Positions 19,641 through 28,284 of a stretch of 64,000 nucleotides of DNA are shown one piece after another. How positions within the stretch are numbered: the stretch's first letter is position 1; every line of letters begins with the position of its first letter. The position numbers and the translations under genes were made by a program. Under the pieces are notes generated by a model. The model was not told the DNA's origin. It ran no database searches and saw nothing but the letters and a program-made list of their open reading frames with translations. Source of the DNA: Janibacter sp. Soil728 (GTDB lineage: Bacteria > Actinomycetota > Actinomycetes > Actinomycetales > Dermatophilaceae); assembly GCF_001428305.1 (NCBI RefSeq), contig NZ_LMRZ01000005.1, positions 248,001 to 312,000 on the forward strand. Direction: 5' to 3'.

Positions 19641-20656
19641 GAGGTCTCCTTCTTCAGTGGCTTCACACGAGGTGGCTCTTGGCCGTCCGGGACGACCTTG
19701 GCCTCCCGCGTGCTGACATTGACGGCGCTGGGGAGCGTGAGCTCGTCCTGCGCGGTCAACGAGGTCTGGATGCCGTAGTTCAGGCGCAGGCTGGTGAGGT
19801 ACGAGCCGCCCTGGCCCTCGGCGAAGTTCGTCTGCATGGCGTTGGGATCGCCGATCGCCTCGATGGTGTACGGCCGGGTGAGGGGACGGAAGTTGACCAG
19901 GATCGCCTCACCGGCGAACCGGATCGCGGTGCGCGAGGTGAGCCGCTGGCCGTTGATCGTGATGGCTTCGGCGCCGGCCTGCCACAGGGCGTTGGTGACG
20001 ACCTGCATGTCACTGGACTTGACCCGGCCCTCATCGGACAGGCCCGTGCGCGGGTCACCATCAGCGCTGTTCGACGTCCCCGGGGAGTCGTCCAGCGTCA
20101 GCCGCACCCCGGGTCCCTTCACTGCTGCGAGTCCACTGGCCACGCGCTGGTCCTCGAGGACCTTGCGCTGGGTTCCGACGAGGTCAGGGTCCAGATGGGC
20201 CGTGGCGACATCGATCTCTGTCTGCAGCCCACGGATCGTGACGCCTCGCTCGTCGACGACGGCCTGCCGCTCACCGATCTGGCGGATGAGGTCCGCGCGT
20301 ACGGCCGCTCGCGACCCGTCACGATCGCGGAGCTGGGCGGTGCAGACCCCGATCATCAGGCCGATGAGGAGCAGCCACACGAGCAGCCGCAGTCGTCGGG
20401 TGCCCGTGCTGGGCGGCTTCCCCTGGGCCATGCGGGCCTCGGCCGCGGCCTGGTAGCCGGGATCGAGCGGGCGCTCGAGCATCGAGGTCAGCAGCGTCAT
20501 GGAGGCGTCCGGGCGAGGAGCGGGATGAGCCACACCGCGGGCGTCCGCGTAGTCCTCCTCGCCCTCGCCGAGGTCGTTGGCCGAGCGGGCGTCCGAAGGC
20601 GTGGCGTCTTCGGGCAGCTCGGACCTCACGCGCCGCTCCTTCAGGGTCGGGATCAC
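19637..20656 (-). CDS. DUF881 family membrane-anchored protein (first copy)
   Basis: The 339-aa protein has an N-terminal cytosolic region, one transmembrane helix (about residues 88-108, LRLLVWLLLIGLMIGVCTA), a coiled coil, and a DUF881 domain with KGPGVRLTLDDSPG, LWQAGAEAITINGQRLTSRTAIRF and YTIEAIGDPNAM. It starts at GTG with GAGG upstream. It is first in the operon with sbp and the second DUF881 gene, and the upstream gene on the other strand is divergent. Confidence 0.88.
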   Translation of the reverse strand: MIPTLKERRVRSELPEDATPSDARSANDLGEGEEDYADARGVAHPAPRPDASMTLLTSMLERPLDPGYQAAAEARMAQGKPPSTGTRRLRLLVWLLLIGLMIGVCTAQLRDRDGSRAAVRADLIRQIGERQAVVDERGVTIRGLQTEIDVATAHLDPDLVGTQRKVLEDQRVASGLAAVKGPGVRLTLDDSPGTSNSADGDPRTGLSDEGRVKSSDMQVVTNALWQAGAEAITINGQRLTSRTAIRFAGEAILVNFRPLTRPYTIEAIGDPNAMQTNFAEGQGGSYLTSLRLNYGIQTSLTAQDELTLPSAVNVSTREAKVVPDGQEPPRVKPLKKETS

Positions 20657-20677
20657 CGTGACCTCATGGCCACACGC

Positions 20678-20692
20678 ACCACCCTAGGTGGT
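20678..20692. promoter_or_regulatory. palindrome between divergent genes
   Basis: ACCACC-CTA-GGTGGT, a perfect inverted repeat in the 59-bp divergent region between the DUF881 gene and the aminotransferase. It is a candidate operator; nothing identifies its regulator. Confidence 0.35.
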
Positions 20693-20715
20693 CCACGGCC
20701 TGCGAGAGTGGAGGC

Positions 20716-21855
20716 ATGGAAAGACGCGTCCTCACCCTCGACGAGGCGGCTCTGCGCCGCCGTACCAGCATCAAGTGGCGGCTCCACGGCCCCGACGTGC
20801 TCCCCCTGTGGGTCGCGGAGATGGACGCCGTCCCAGCGCCAGCCGTGACGGACGAGCTGGCCCGCATCGCCCGGGACGGCGACCTGGGGTACCCCGTAAC
20901 CCGCCCGTACACCGAGGCCGGCGCCGCGCTCTACGCCGAGTGGGGCACTCAGGTCGAGATCTCCCTCGCCCGCCCGGTGGCCGACGTCATGGCTGGGGTC
21001 CGCGCCGGGCTCGCCGCGCTCACCGGCCCGGACGACCCGGTGTACATCACCGTCCCCGTGTACCCGCCCTTCCATGCGGTCGTGCACGAGCTGGGCCGCC
21101 GTCTGGTGCCGGTCCCCCTCTCGCCCGCAGGTCGCCTCGACTGCGCAGCGCTCGACGCCGCCTTCGCCGAGCACGGCCGGGGAGCGCTGCTGCTGTCCAA
21201 CCCGCACAACCCGACCGGGACCGTGCCGACGCGCGAAGAGCTCACGCAGGTCGCCCTCGCGGCCGAGCGTCGTGGCGTCAGGATCGTCAGCGACGAGATC
21301 CACGCCCCGCTCGTCCTGCCCGGGGCGAGCTTCACCCCCCTTCTCTCCCTGCCGGAGGCCCAGTCGGGCATGACGGTCTTCTCCCCCGCGAAGGGGTGGA
21401 ACCTCGCCGGGGCCAAGGCCGCCGTCATCTTCGGTGGGTCGCAGGCGGCCGACGCCGTGCGGGCCCTGCCACCGGGACTCGAGTACACGACGAGCCACGT
21501 GGGGGTGCGGCTGCACACGGCCGCCCTGCTCGCAGGACGCGACTGGCTCGCAGACCTCGTGCACGACCTGGACGCCAACCGGACGCTGCTCGCACAGCTG
21601 CTGGCCGAGCACCTCCCCGACGTCAGTTGGCTCCCCGTGGAGGCCACCTATCTCGCGTGGCTCGACTGCGCCCGGCTGGATCTCGGGACGGACCCTGCCG
21701 CCCACTTCCGCGACGTCGCACGGGTGGCCCTCACGCCCGGACCCCCCTTCGGAGACGGAGAGGGGTATGCCCGGCTCAACTTCGCCACCTCCCCCGCCAT
21801 CCTCACCGAGGCGATCGAGCGGATGGCAGCGTCGTTGCAGGCTCGAAGGGAGTGA
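20716..21855 (+). CDS. MalY/PatB family aminotransferase (C-S lyase)
   Basis: The 379-aa fold-type I PLP enzyme has WVAEMD, the substrate-binding NPHNPTG, SDEIHAPL with the cofactor Asp, and the Schiff-base lysine in SPAKGWNLAGAKAA. The pattern places it with the MalY/PatB group, whose members cleave cystathionine or cysteine conjugates rather than transaminate. Start ATG after GTGGAGG. No methionine-pathway neighbours, so the physiological substrate is open. Confidence 0.9.
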   Translation: MERRVLTLDEAALRRRTSIKWRLHGPDVLPLWVAEMDAVPAPAVTDELARIARDGDLGYPVTRPYTEAGAALYAEWGTQVEISLARPVADVMAGVRAGLAALTGPDDPVYITVPVYPPFHAVVHELGRRLVPVPLSPAGRLDCAALDAAFAEHGRGALLLSNPHNPTGTVPTREELTQVALAAERRGVRIVSDEIHAPLVLPGASFTPLLSLPEAQSGMTVFSPAKGWNLAGAKAAVIFGGSQAADAVRALPPGLEYTTSHVGVRLHTAALLAGRDWLADLVHDLDANRTLLAQLLAEHLPDVSWLPVEATYLAWLDCARLDLGTDPAAHFRDVARVALTPGPPFGDGEGYARLNFATSPAILTEAIERMAASLQARRE

Positions 21856-21916
21856 CCTGCGCCTCTTCCGTCAGCCACGACCGCAAGGTGTCTCGGATCA
21901 CGAAGGCGCCAGATTT

Positions 21917-21929
21917 GTTGTCGCACAAC
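21917..21929. promoter_or_regulatory. inverted repeat upstream of the ect promoter
   Basis: GTTGT-CGC-ACAAC, a perfect repeat about 30 bp upstream of the ectA -35 box. It is a candidate regulator site for ectoine genes. Confidence 0.35.
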
Positions 21930-21957
21930 CGATTTCGTCGATGTCGAGCGGTGCGGA

Positions 21958-21986
21958 TTTGATCTCTGCGCTGGTCACGTTAGGTT
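21958..21986 (+). promoter_or_regulatory. ectABC promoter
   Basis: TTTGAT, 17-nt spacer, TAGGTT. The -10 box is 7 nt before the GTG at 21994, so the ectA message should be leaderless. Confidence 0.65.
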
Positions 21987-21993
21987 GAAACAG

Positions 21994-22509
21994 GTGACCA
22001 ACGACGAAGAGACACCCCGCCAGAGCTCCCCGTCGGCCCCGTTCATCCTGCGCCAACCGTCCATCGAGGACGGCGGCGAGATGTGGCGCGTGGCCAGGGA
22101 CTCGCAGACACTCGACCTCAATTCCTCCTATGCCTACCTGCTGTGGGCACGGGACTTCGCCGCGACGAGCGTCGTCGCGCAGCGCGAGGGCAGGGTCGTC
22201 GGTTTCGTCAGCGGCTATGTCCGTCCGGACGCGCCCCAGACCCTCATGGTCTGGCAGGTCGCCGTCGACGCGGACCAGCGGGGGCACGGTCTGGCCGGGC
22301 GCATGCTCGACCACCTCGCAGCGCACGTCCCCGGGGTGAACGTCCTGGAGACGACCATCACCGACGACAACGCCGCCTCGCGAGCCCTCTTCGCCGGTTT
22401 CGCGCGCACCCACGGCGCACAGCACGAGGAGATCGACCTCTTCGTGAAGGCCCACTTCCCAGACGAAGGCCATGACCCGGAGGTGCTGCACCGCATCGGA
22501 CCGTTCTGA
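21994..22509 (+). CDS. ectA: L-2,4-diaminobutyrate N-acetyltransferase
   Basis: The 171-aa GNAT-fold enzyme acetylates diaminobutyrate, the second step of ectoine synthesis. FILRQPSIEDGGEMWRVARDSQTLDLNSSYAYLL is the EctA-specific N-terminal substrate region, and QVAVDADQRGHGLAGRMLD is the acetyl-CoA loop. The GTG start is chosen because TAGGTT lies 7 nt upstream; an in-frame TTG at 21985 is inside the -10 box. First gene of ectABC. Confidence 0.95.
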   Translation: MTNDEETPRQSSPSAPFILRQPSIEDGGEMWRVARDSQTLDLNSSYAYLLWARDFAATSVVAQREGRVVGFVSGYVRPDAPQTLMVWQVAVDADQRGHGLAGRMLDHLAAHVPGVNVLETTITDDNAASRALFAGFARTHGAQHEEIDLFVKAHFPDEGHDPEVLHRIGPF

Positions 22510-22565
22510 TCCCTGCCGCACCGACCGACCCACACCTGCCGATCCCTCCACGGAAGGACCACCCC

Positions 22566-23846
22566 ATGAGCAACCCCGCCACAGCCATCTTCACCGAGCG
22601 CGAGTCCGAGGTGCGCAGCTACTGCCGCAACTGGCCCGTCGTCTTCGACACCTCCAAGGGCGCGTACCAGACGACCGAGGACGGCGAGCGCTACACGGAC
22701 TTCTTCTCCGGCGCCGGCGCCCTCAACTACGGGCACAACAACGACATCCTCAAGGAGGCGCTCGTCGAGTACATCTCCCGCGATGGCGTCACCCACTCGA
22801 TGGACATGCACACCAAGGCCAAGCGTGAGTTCCTCGAGGCCTTCACCGAGCTGATCCTCGAGCCGCGCGGGATGACCCACAAGATCCAGTTCCCCGGCCC
22901 GACCGGGACCAACGCCGTCGAGACCGCACTCAAGACCGCCCGCAAGGCGACCGGTCGCGAGGACGTCGTGCACTTCACCAATGCCTTCCACGGCATGACC
23001 CTCGGCTCGCTCGCCGTCACCGGCAACGCCTTCAAGCGCGCCGGCGCCGGGACCCCGCTCTACCACGCGACCGCGGCCCCCTACGACGACTACATCGTCG
23101 GCGAGACCTCGGACTTCGCCTGGCTCAAGCGCATCTGGGCCGACAGCGGCTCGGGCACGAGCCTGCCCGCCGCGGTGATCGTCGAGACGGTCCAGGGCGA
23201 GGGTGGCCTCAAGGCGGCTCGTGGCCAGTGGCTCAAGGAGCTGCAGGACCTGTGCCGCGAGTACGGCGTGCTGATGATCGTCGACGACGTGCAGGCAGGG
23301 TGCGGCCGTACCGGCACGTTCTTCTCCTTCGAGGACTTCGGCCTGGACCCGGACATCATCACCCTCAGCAAGTCCATCTCCGGCTACGGTCTGCCGATGG
23401 CGCTGACCCTGATGAAGCCCGAGATCGACGACTGGGAGCCCGGCGAGCACAACGGCACCTTCCGCGGCCACAACCCCGCCTTCGTCACCGGGGCCAAGGC
23501 ACTGCGCACCTACTGGGCCGACGACACCCTCGAGAAGAACATCGCGGCGCGCGCCCAGCAGCTCACCGAGCGCCTGGAGGTCCTCGCCGGCCTCGCCGAG
23601 GGCAGCGAGCTGCGGGGCCGTGGACTGCTGTCCGGCGTCGCCTTCAAGGACGTCGAGGTGGCGGAGAAGATCGCCAAGGCGGCCTTTGCCCGCAAGCTGC
23701 TCGTCGAGACCTCCGGCCCGTCCAGCGAGGTCGTCAAGATCATGCCGCCGCTGACCATCACGCAGGAGGAGCTGGCCGGGGGTCTGGACCAGCTCGAGGA
23801 CGCTGCTCGCGAGGTCCTCGGCGCGCCCGCCCGCACGACGGCCTGA
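22566..23846 (+). CDS. ectB: diaminobutyrate-2-oxoglutarate transaminase
   Basis: The 426-aa class III PLP aminotransferase makes L-2,4-diaminobutyrate from aspartate semialdehyde and glutamate, the first ectoine step. Seen are FPGPTGTNAVETALKTARK, the cofactor-binding DDVQAGCGRTG, and the Schiff-base lysine in LSKSISGYGLPMA. The start has GGAAGGA. It is 56 nt after ectA and 42 nt before ectC. Confidence 0.96.
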   Translation: MSNPATAIFTERESEVRSYCRNWPVVFDTSKGAYQTTEDGERYTDFFSGAGALNYGHNNDILKEALVEYISRDGVTHSMDMHTKAKREFLEAFTELILEPRGMTHKIQFPGPTGTNAVETALKTARKATGREDVVHFTNAFHGMTLGSLAVTGNAFKRAGAGTPLYHATAAPYDDYIVGETSDFAWLKRIWADSGSGTSLPAAVIVETVQGEGGLKAARGQWLKELQDLCREYGVLMIVDDVQAGCGRTGTFFSFEDFGLDPDIITLSKSISGYGLPMALTLMKPEIDDWEPGEHNGTFRGHNPAFVTGAKALRTYWADDTLEKNIAARAQQLTERLEVLAGLAEGSELRGRGLLSGVAFKDVEVAEKIAKAAFARKLLVETSGPSSEVVKIMPPLTITQEELAGGLDQLEDAAREVLGAPARTTA

Positions 23847-23888
23847 TCCCCCTTCCCCACCCCGACAGACCACGACAAGGAGATCCAC

Positions 23889-24278
23889 ATGAAGGTTCTG
23901 AACGTCAACGACCTCGATGGCACCGAGTACGACGTCACGCACGGCAACTGGCAGAGCCGGCGCATGGTCCTCGCCAAGGACAAGGTCGGCTTCAGCTTCC
24001 ACATCACGATCCTCAAGGCCGGCACGTCCTCGGAGTTCTGGTACGCCAACCACGTCGAGGCGGTCTACGTCTACCAGGGCAGGGGCACGCTCCTCGACCG
24101 CGACACCGGGGAGACCTACCCCCTCGAGCCCGGCGTGATGTACATGCTCGACGACGCGGACAAGCACACCGTGACCGTCGAGGAGGACATCCACTGCGCG
24201 TGTGTCTTCAACCCCCCGGTCACCGGCCGTGAGGTCCACGACGAGAACGGCGTCTACCCGGTCCTCACCGAGGACTGA
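23889..24278 (+). CDS. ectC: L-ectoine synthase
   Basis: The 129-aa cupin cyclises N-acetyl-diaminobutyrate to ectoine. The cupin motif FWYANHVEAVYVYQGRGTLLDRDTGE and YMLDDADKHTV are clear. It begins with AAGGAGATCC before the ATG. A strong terminator follows and there is no ectD, so the operon as seen makes ectoine rather than 5-hydroxyectoine. Confidence 0.97.
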   Translation: MKVLNVNDLDGTEYDVTHGNWQSRRMVLAKDKVGFSFHITILKAGTSSEFWYANHVEAVYVYQGRGTLLDRDTGETYPLEPGVMYMLDDADKHTVTVEEDIHCACVFNPPVTGREVHDENGVYPVLTED

Positions 24279-24290
24279 GCCACGACCCGA

Positions 24291-24325
24291 CGAAGGGGAC
24301 GGACCATCCGGGTCCGTCCCCTTCG
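24291..24325 (+). terminator. ectABC terminator
   Basis: Perfect 15-bp stem CGAAGGGGACGGACC / GGTCCGTCCCCTTCG with a 5-nt loop, just after ectC and before the convergent DUF7218-like gene. Confidence 0.8.
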
Positions 24326-24333
24326 ACATGTCG

Positions 24334-24603
24334 TCAGTGGTTGCGCAGTGCTTCGATGAGCTCGTCCTTGTCCATCGAGGAGCGCCCCTCGATCTCGAGC
24401 TCGCGGGCCCGGTCGTGCAGCTCGTCGACGCTCCAGTCGTCGTAGGATCCGGACTCGCCGCCACGACGACCGACCTCCTCCCGTGAGGTGTTTGCCGCAG
24501 CGTTGGCGATACGCGCCGACTTCTCCTTGCTGGCGCCGTCGTCGCGCAGCTCCTCGTAGAGCTCAGGGTCCTTGATGCTGGGTCCGGGCTTGTCCTCGGG
24601 CAT
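24334..24603 (-). CDS. DUF7218/Rho N-domain-like small protein
   Basis: The 89-aa protein has an N-terminal IKDPELYEELRDDGASKEKSARIANAAAN segment and a C-terminal SAP/Rho-N-like helix-loop (DWSVDELHDRARELEIEGRSSMDKDELIEALRNH). Such small proteins are common in actinobacteria and may bind nucleic acid. No catalytic residues are seen. It runs against the ect operon from the other side of the terminator. Confidence 0.85.
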   Translation of the reverse strand: MPEDKPGPSIKDPELYEELRDDGASKEKSARIANAAANTSREEVGRRGGESGSYDDWSVDELHDRARELEIEGRSSMDKDELIEALRNH

Positions 24604-24709
24604 CTCGATCCACGTCCTCTCTCTGTCGTGTGCTCTTCGCCCTACCCGCAACTCACACCGACATGCTTGTGCTCGGCATGACTGCGGCGCAGCGGGGTAC
24701 GAAGGGGGC

Positions 24710-25330
24710 ATGACCTCCCCGTCGCTCAGGACGCGCGCACCATGGCGTGCGCCGTTGGACCGCACCGCCCTGCTCGTCGTCGACCTGCAGGAGGCCTTCT
24801 TCGAGGACCAGGCTCTCGCGGCCCACCGCGAGGAGATCGTGACCCGTGCCCGACAGGTCATCCGGTGGGCCGAGCGGGAGCACCTCCCGATCGTCAACGT
24901 GCGCACGATGCACCAGCGCGACCGTTCGACCTGGACGATCACGATGCTCGAGGACGACCAGGGATACCTCTTCGAGGGGGACGACCACACCGAGAACCTC
25001 TCCGAGCTCGACCTCTCAGCGGCGATCGAGGTCACCAAGACGCGCGACGATGCCTTCGTGGGGACCGATCTGGGATCGACCCTGCTCGACCTCGACATCG
25101 AGGCAGTGGTCGTCATCGGCGTCTCCACGCACACCTGCGTCCTGCTCACCGCAGCGCATGCCTTCGCCAACGACATCGAGGTCGTGCTGGTGCGCGACGC
25201 CATCGCCTCGCACCGGCCCGAGCTGCACGAGCTGACCCTCGACACCCTCAGGGACGAGTACCGATTCCCCGTCCTGAGCCCCGATGCGCTGTGCCGCGTC
25301 ACGGCGTCCGAGGACAGGGCACCCGCATGA
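24710..25330 (+). CDS. isochorismatase-family cysteine hydrolase
   Basis: The 206-aa protein has the Asp-Lys-Cys catalytic set: Asp in LLVVDLQEAF, Lys in VTKTRDDAF and the nucleophilic Cys in GVSTHTCVLLTA. The family hydrolyses amides or vinyl ethers (nicotinamidase, isochorismatase, carbamoylsarcosine amidase). The substrate is not resolved by context. TACGAA lies 6 nt before the ATG, possibly another leaderless promoter. It converges with the PfpI-like gene across a small hairpin. Confidence 0.9.
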   Translation: MTSPSLRTRAPWRAPLDRTALLVVDLQEAFFEDQALAAHREEIVTRARQVIRWAEREHLPIVNVRTMHQRDRSTWTITMLEDDQGYLFEGDDHTENLSELDLSAAIEVTKTRDDAFVGTDLGSTLLDLDIEAVVVIGVSTHTCVLLTAAHAFANDIEVVLVRDAIASHRPELHELTLDTLRDEYRFPVLSPDALCRVTASEDRAPA

Positions 25331-25340
25331 GGCCCCCACA

Positions 25341-25355
25341 GGCACGAGCCGTGCC
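25341..25355. terminator. small hairpin between convergent genes
   Basis: GGCACG-AGC-CGTGCC in the 31-nt gap between the isochorismatase-like and PfpI-like genes; a weak terminator candidate. Confidence 0.35.
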
Positions 25356-25361
25356 CTCGGC

Positions 25362-25910
25362 TCAGGTCGAGAGCAGGTCCAGGAGTGCGGCGTTGAAGGC
25401 CGGCAGGTCGTCCGGCTTGCGGCTGGTCACGAGCCGACCGTCACGCACGACCTCCTCGTCCACCCAGGTGCCGCCGGCGTTGCGTACATCGGTCTGCAGG
25501 CTGGGCCACGAGGTGACCCGACGATCGCGCAGGACATCGGCCTCGACGAGCATCCAGATGGCGTGGCAGATGGCAGCGACCGGTCTGCCACCCGTGACCG
25601 CGTCACGTACGAGCCGGACCGCGGCCTCGTCGAGCCGGAGCGCGTCGGGGTTGGCCACGCCACCCGGCAGCACCAGACCCGCGAAGTCGTCCATCGAGGC
25701 ATCGGCGACCGTGGTGTCGACGGGGAAGGTGTCTGCCGGCTCGAGGTGCTCGAAGGCCTGCACCTCGCCCGTCTCGGGCGCCACGAGCACCGGCTCCCAA
25801 CCGGCCTCCTCCAAGGCCTTCCACGGGCCGGTGAGCTCGACCTGCTCGATGCCCTCCATCGCCACGAGGACGGCGACGCGGCGGCTGTCCGTCTGGTCCT
25901 GGCTGCTCAT
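25362..25910 (-). CDS. DJ-1/PfpI family protein
   Basis: The 182-aa protein has the class I amidotransferase-like fold with the nucleophile elbow AAICHAIW, where Cys is followed by His as in PfpI/YhbO. The GLVLPGGVANPDALR segment carries the usual acidic partner site. Members act in stress resistance as deglycases, proteases or chaperones; which applies here is not clear. ATG with GGGAG upstream. Confidence 0.9.
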   Translation of the reverse strand: MSSQDQTDSRRVAVLVAMEGIEQVELTGPWKALEEAGWEPVLVAPETGEVQAFEHLEPADTFPVDTTVADASMDDFAGLVLPGGVANPDALRLDEAAVRLVRDAVTGGRPVAAICHAIWMLVEADVLRDRRVTSWPSLQTDVRNAGGTWVDEEVVRDGRLVTSRKPDDLPAFNAALLDLLST

Positions 25911-26003
25911 GCTGTGCTCCCTTCGTCGAGGTGTTGTCAGGACCCGGCCTACCCGGCGGGCCGCTCGACATGCGCGAGCACCACATCCCGGCAGGATGGA
26001 CCC

Positions 26004-26504
26004 ATGAGCGGGCACGAAGAGGCGGACGAGGGCACGCCGGGCCGGCGGGAGACGGCGGACGAGCGTGCGGACCGCAACTGGAACGACCTGCTGCAGGAGT
26101 TCCGCGTGCTGCAGACCGGCGTCCAGATCCTTGCGGGGTTCCTGCTCACGCTGCCCTTCCAGTCCGCCTTCGCCGACCTCGACAGTGCCCAGCGAGGCCT
26201 CTACCTCGTCCTGGTCCTGCTGGCCTTCCTGACGACCACCTTGCTCGTCACGCCGATCGCCGTGCACCGCCGCCTGTTCCGGCTGCAGCGCAAGGACCAG
26301 CTGGTCCGGGTGGGACACCTCGTCGCCCGCTACGTGCTCGTCGCCGTCAGTCTGCTGATCGTGGGTCTGGCGTCCTTCGTCGTGGACGTCGTCGTCGGTC
26401 GCACCGCCGCGGCGGCGGTCTGCGCCTGCATGGCGGTCGCCGTGATCGGCGCCACCGTCGTGGTGCCGTGGCTCGTGGGAAGGCGAGTCTCCTCACACCG
26501 CTGA
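26004..26504 (+). CDS. DUF6328-like four-helix membrane protein
   Basis: The 166-aa protein has a charged N-terminus (about 45 residues), the motif WNDLLQEFRVLQTGVQILAGFLLTLPFQSAF, and four hydrophobic segments near 50-68, 78-97, 118-138 and 142-160. It resembles the DUF6328 family of actinobacterial membrane proteins, function unknown. CAGGAT is 6 nt before the ATG, a slightly off-consensus version of the leaderless geometry. Confidence 0.8.
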   Translation: MSGHEEADEGTPGRRETADERADRNWNDLLQEFRVLQTGVQILAGFLLTLPFQSAFADLDSAQRGLYLVLVLLAFLTTTLLVTPIAVHRRLFRLQRKDQLVRVGHLVARYVLVAVSLLIVGLASFVVDVVVGRTAAAAVCACMAVAVIGATVVVPWLVGRRVSSHR

Positions 26505-26611
26505 TTCTTGGAATGTGGCGTTTCGGCATGCAACGAGGTGGCCTTCTCCGTACGTTGGGTCGGGTGCAAAGCCGCCTCGGCGCGGACAAATGATCAACGA
26601 CAAGGAGATCC

Positions 26612-28036
26612 ATGAGCACCCTTGGCACCTCTGGTGAACCCATCCCCGAAGCGGGGTCGGGCGGCACGGCCTTCGAGGACCTGCCGCCCCGCAAGACCAT
26701 CCGCAAGGCCGTCGCCGCCTCCGCGATGGGTAACGCGACCGAGTGGTACGACTACGGCGCCTACGCCGTCGTCGCGACGTACATCGGACAACACTTCTTC
26801 CCCGGTGAGCACGCAACGCTGCTGACGCTGGCGACCCTCGCGGTCTCCTTCATCGCGCGCCCCTTCGGCGGCTTCTTCTGGGGCCCTCTCGGCGACCGGC
26901 TGGGCCGCAAGGGCGTCCTGGCGATGACGATCATCATGATGTCAGCAGCAACCTTCTGCATCGGCCTGCTGCCGACCGCGGAGACCATCGGGATCGCCGC
27001 CCCGATCCTGCTGATCATCCTGCGCCTGGTCCAGGGCTTCTCGACCGGCGGTGAGTACGGCGGCGCAGCGACCTTCATGGCCGAGTACGCGCCGGACAAG
27101 CGTCGCGGTCTCTACGGCAGCTTCCTGGAGTTCGGCACCCTGGGTGGATTCGCCCTCGGTGCCGGCATCGTCCTGGTCCTGCAGATCGTCCTCGGTGACG
27201 AGGCGATGAGCGACTGGGGCTGGCGTCTGCCCTTCTTCGTCGCCGGACCGCTGGGTGGCATCGGCCTCTACCTGCGCTCCAAGCTCGACGAGACGCCCGT
27301 CTACGCCGACCTCGAGGACGCCGGCGAGAGCGAGGAGTCGGCAAGCCACGGCCTGCGCGACCTCATGGTCGAGTACTGGAAGCCGATGCTCACGATGGCC
27401 GGCCTGGTCGTCCCGCTCAATGTCGTCAACTACACGCTGCTGACCTACATGCCGACCTATCTGCAGACCAAGATCGGCATCGGTGAAAACCAGTCCCTCA
27501 TCGTCATCATCGTCGGTGAGCTGATCATGATGGCCCTGCTGCCCTTCGCCGGGCACTACTCCGATCTCGTCGGGCGTCGCCCGATGTGGTGGTTCTCGCT
27601 CATCGGACTCTTCGTCTTCGCGCTGCCGATGTACTACCTCATGGGCACCGGGTTCGTGGGCGCCATGGTCGGCTTCGCGGTGCTGGGCCTGCTGTACATC
27701 CCGCAGCTGTCGACGATCTCGGCGACCTTCCCCGCGATGTTCCCGGCCCACGTGCGCTTCGCCGGCTTCGCCGTGACGTACAACGTCTTCACCGCAGCCT
27801 TCGGCGGGACGGCCGCATCGGTCAACGAGGCCGCGGTCGAGGGCACCGGGTTCCTGGAGTTCCCCGCCGCTTACATGATGGGCGCCTGTGTCATCGGGAT
27901 GATCGCGATGTTCTTCGTCAAGGAGACGGCCGGCGCATCGCTGCACGGGACGCACATCCCCGAGTCCGAGCCGCAGGACTACGGGAGCGAGGCCATTGCC
28001 GAGGAGTCCGACGCGATGGACGCGGCTGGCCGCTGA
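26612..28036 (+). CDS. MFS transporter, metabolite:H+ symporter (ProP-like) family
   Basis: The 474-aa protein has twelve hydrophobic segments with the MHS-family marks GNATEWYDYGAYA, GDRLGRKG after helix 2, and RLVQGFSTGGEYGGAATFMAEYAP. Family members import proline, betaine, ectoine, citrate, shikimate or alpha-ketoglutarate with protons. The position 2.3 kb after ectABC and before nhaA makes an osmolyte plausible, but the residues seen do not prove it. Start ATG after AAGGAGATCC; -10 candidate TACGTT lies upstream. A strong terminator follows. Confidence 0.9.
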   Translation: MSTLGTSGEPIPEAGSGGTAFEDLPPRKTIRKAVAASAMGNATEWYDYGAYAVVATYIGQHFFPGEHATLLTLATLAVSFIARPFGGFFWGPLGDRLGRKGVLAMTIIMMSAATFCIGLLPTAETIGIAAPILLIILRLVQGFSTGGEYGGAATFMAEYAPDKRRGLYGSFLEFGTLGGFALGAGIVLVLQIVLGDEAMSDWGWRLPFFVAGPLGGIGLYLRSKLDETPVYADLEDAGESEESASHGLRDLMVEYWKPMLTMAGLVVPLNVVNYTLLTYMPTYLQTKIGIGENQSLIVIIVGELIMMALLPFAGHYSDLVGRRPMWWFSLIGLFVFALPMYYLMGTGFVGAMVGFAVLGLLYIPQLSTISATFPAMFPAHVRFAGFAVTYNVFTAAFGGTAASVNEAAVEGTGFLEFPAAYMMGACVIGMIAMFFVKETAGASLHGTHIPESEPQDYGSEAIAEESDAMDAAGR

Positions 28037-28048
28037 CCTGCTCGACAA

Positions 28049-28094
28049 CCTCGACGGGAGGTGCCCACGGCCCCGCGGGCACCTCCCGTCGAGG
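28049..28094 (+). terminator. terminator of the MHS transporter gene
   Basis: 18-bp perfect stem (left arm 28049-28066, right arm 28077-28094, GACGGGAGGTGCCC / GGGCACCTCCCGTC core) with a 10-nt loop. Confidence 0.8.
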
Positions 28095-28113
28095 CGTTCC
28101 ATAGACTCTGTGC

Positions 28114-28284
28114 GTGACCGGTCCCACATCGCGCGACGCTGCGCCACCCCGTCTGGCGGCTCAGGCCGCCCGCATGCGGCGGCTCCTGAGGACCGTGCGT
28201 CACCCGGGGACCAATGGCTGGACCAGCACCTGGGGCACCAATGCCCACGGGGAGATCGCGGGCTGCCCGCCACCATCCGGCTGA
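28114..28284 (+). CDS. candidate 56-aa leaderless small ORF upstream of nhaA
   Basis: In the 310-nt gap before nhaA, TAGACT (28102-28107) lies 6 nt before a GTG, the same geometry as the leaderless genes elsewhere in the window. The frame runs 56 codons (basic, with MRRLLRTVRH and GTNGWTSTWGTNAHG) and stops 62 nt before nhaA. I recognise no family. It may be a real small protein, a leader peptide, or simply the 5' part of the nhaA message. The rest of the gap holds the terminator before it and nothing I can name after it. Confidence 0.35.
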   Translation: MTGPTSRDAAPPRLAAQAARMRRLLRTVRHPGTNGWTSTWGTNAHGEIAGCPPPSG

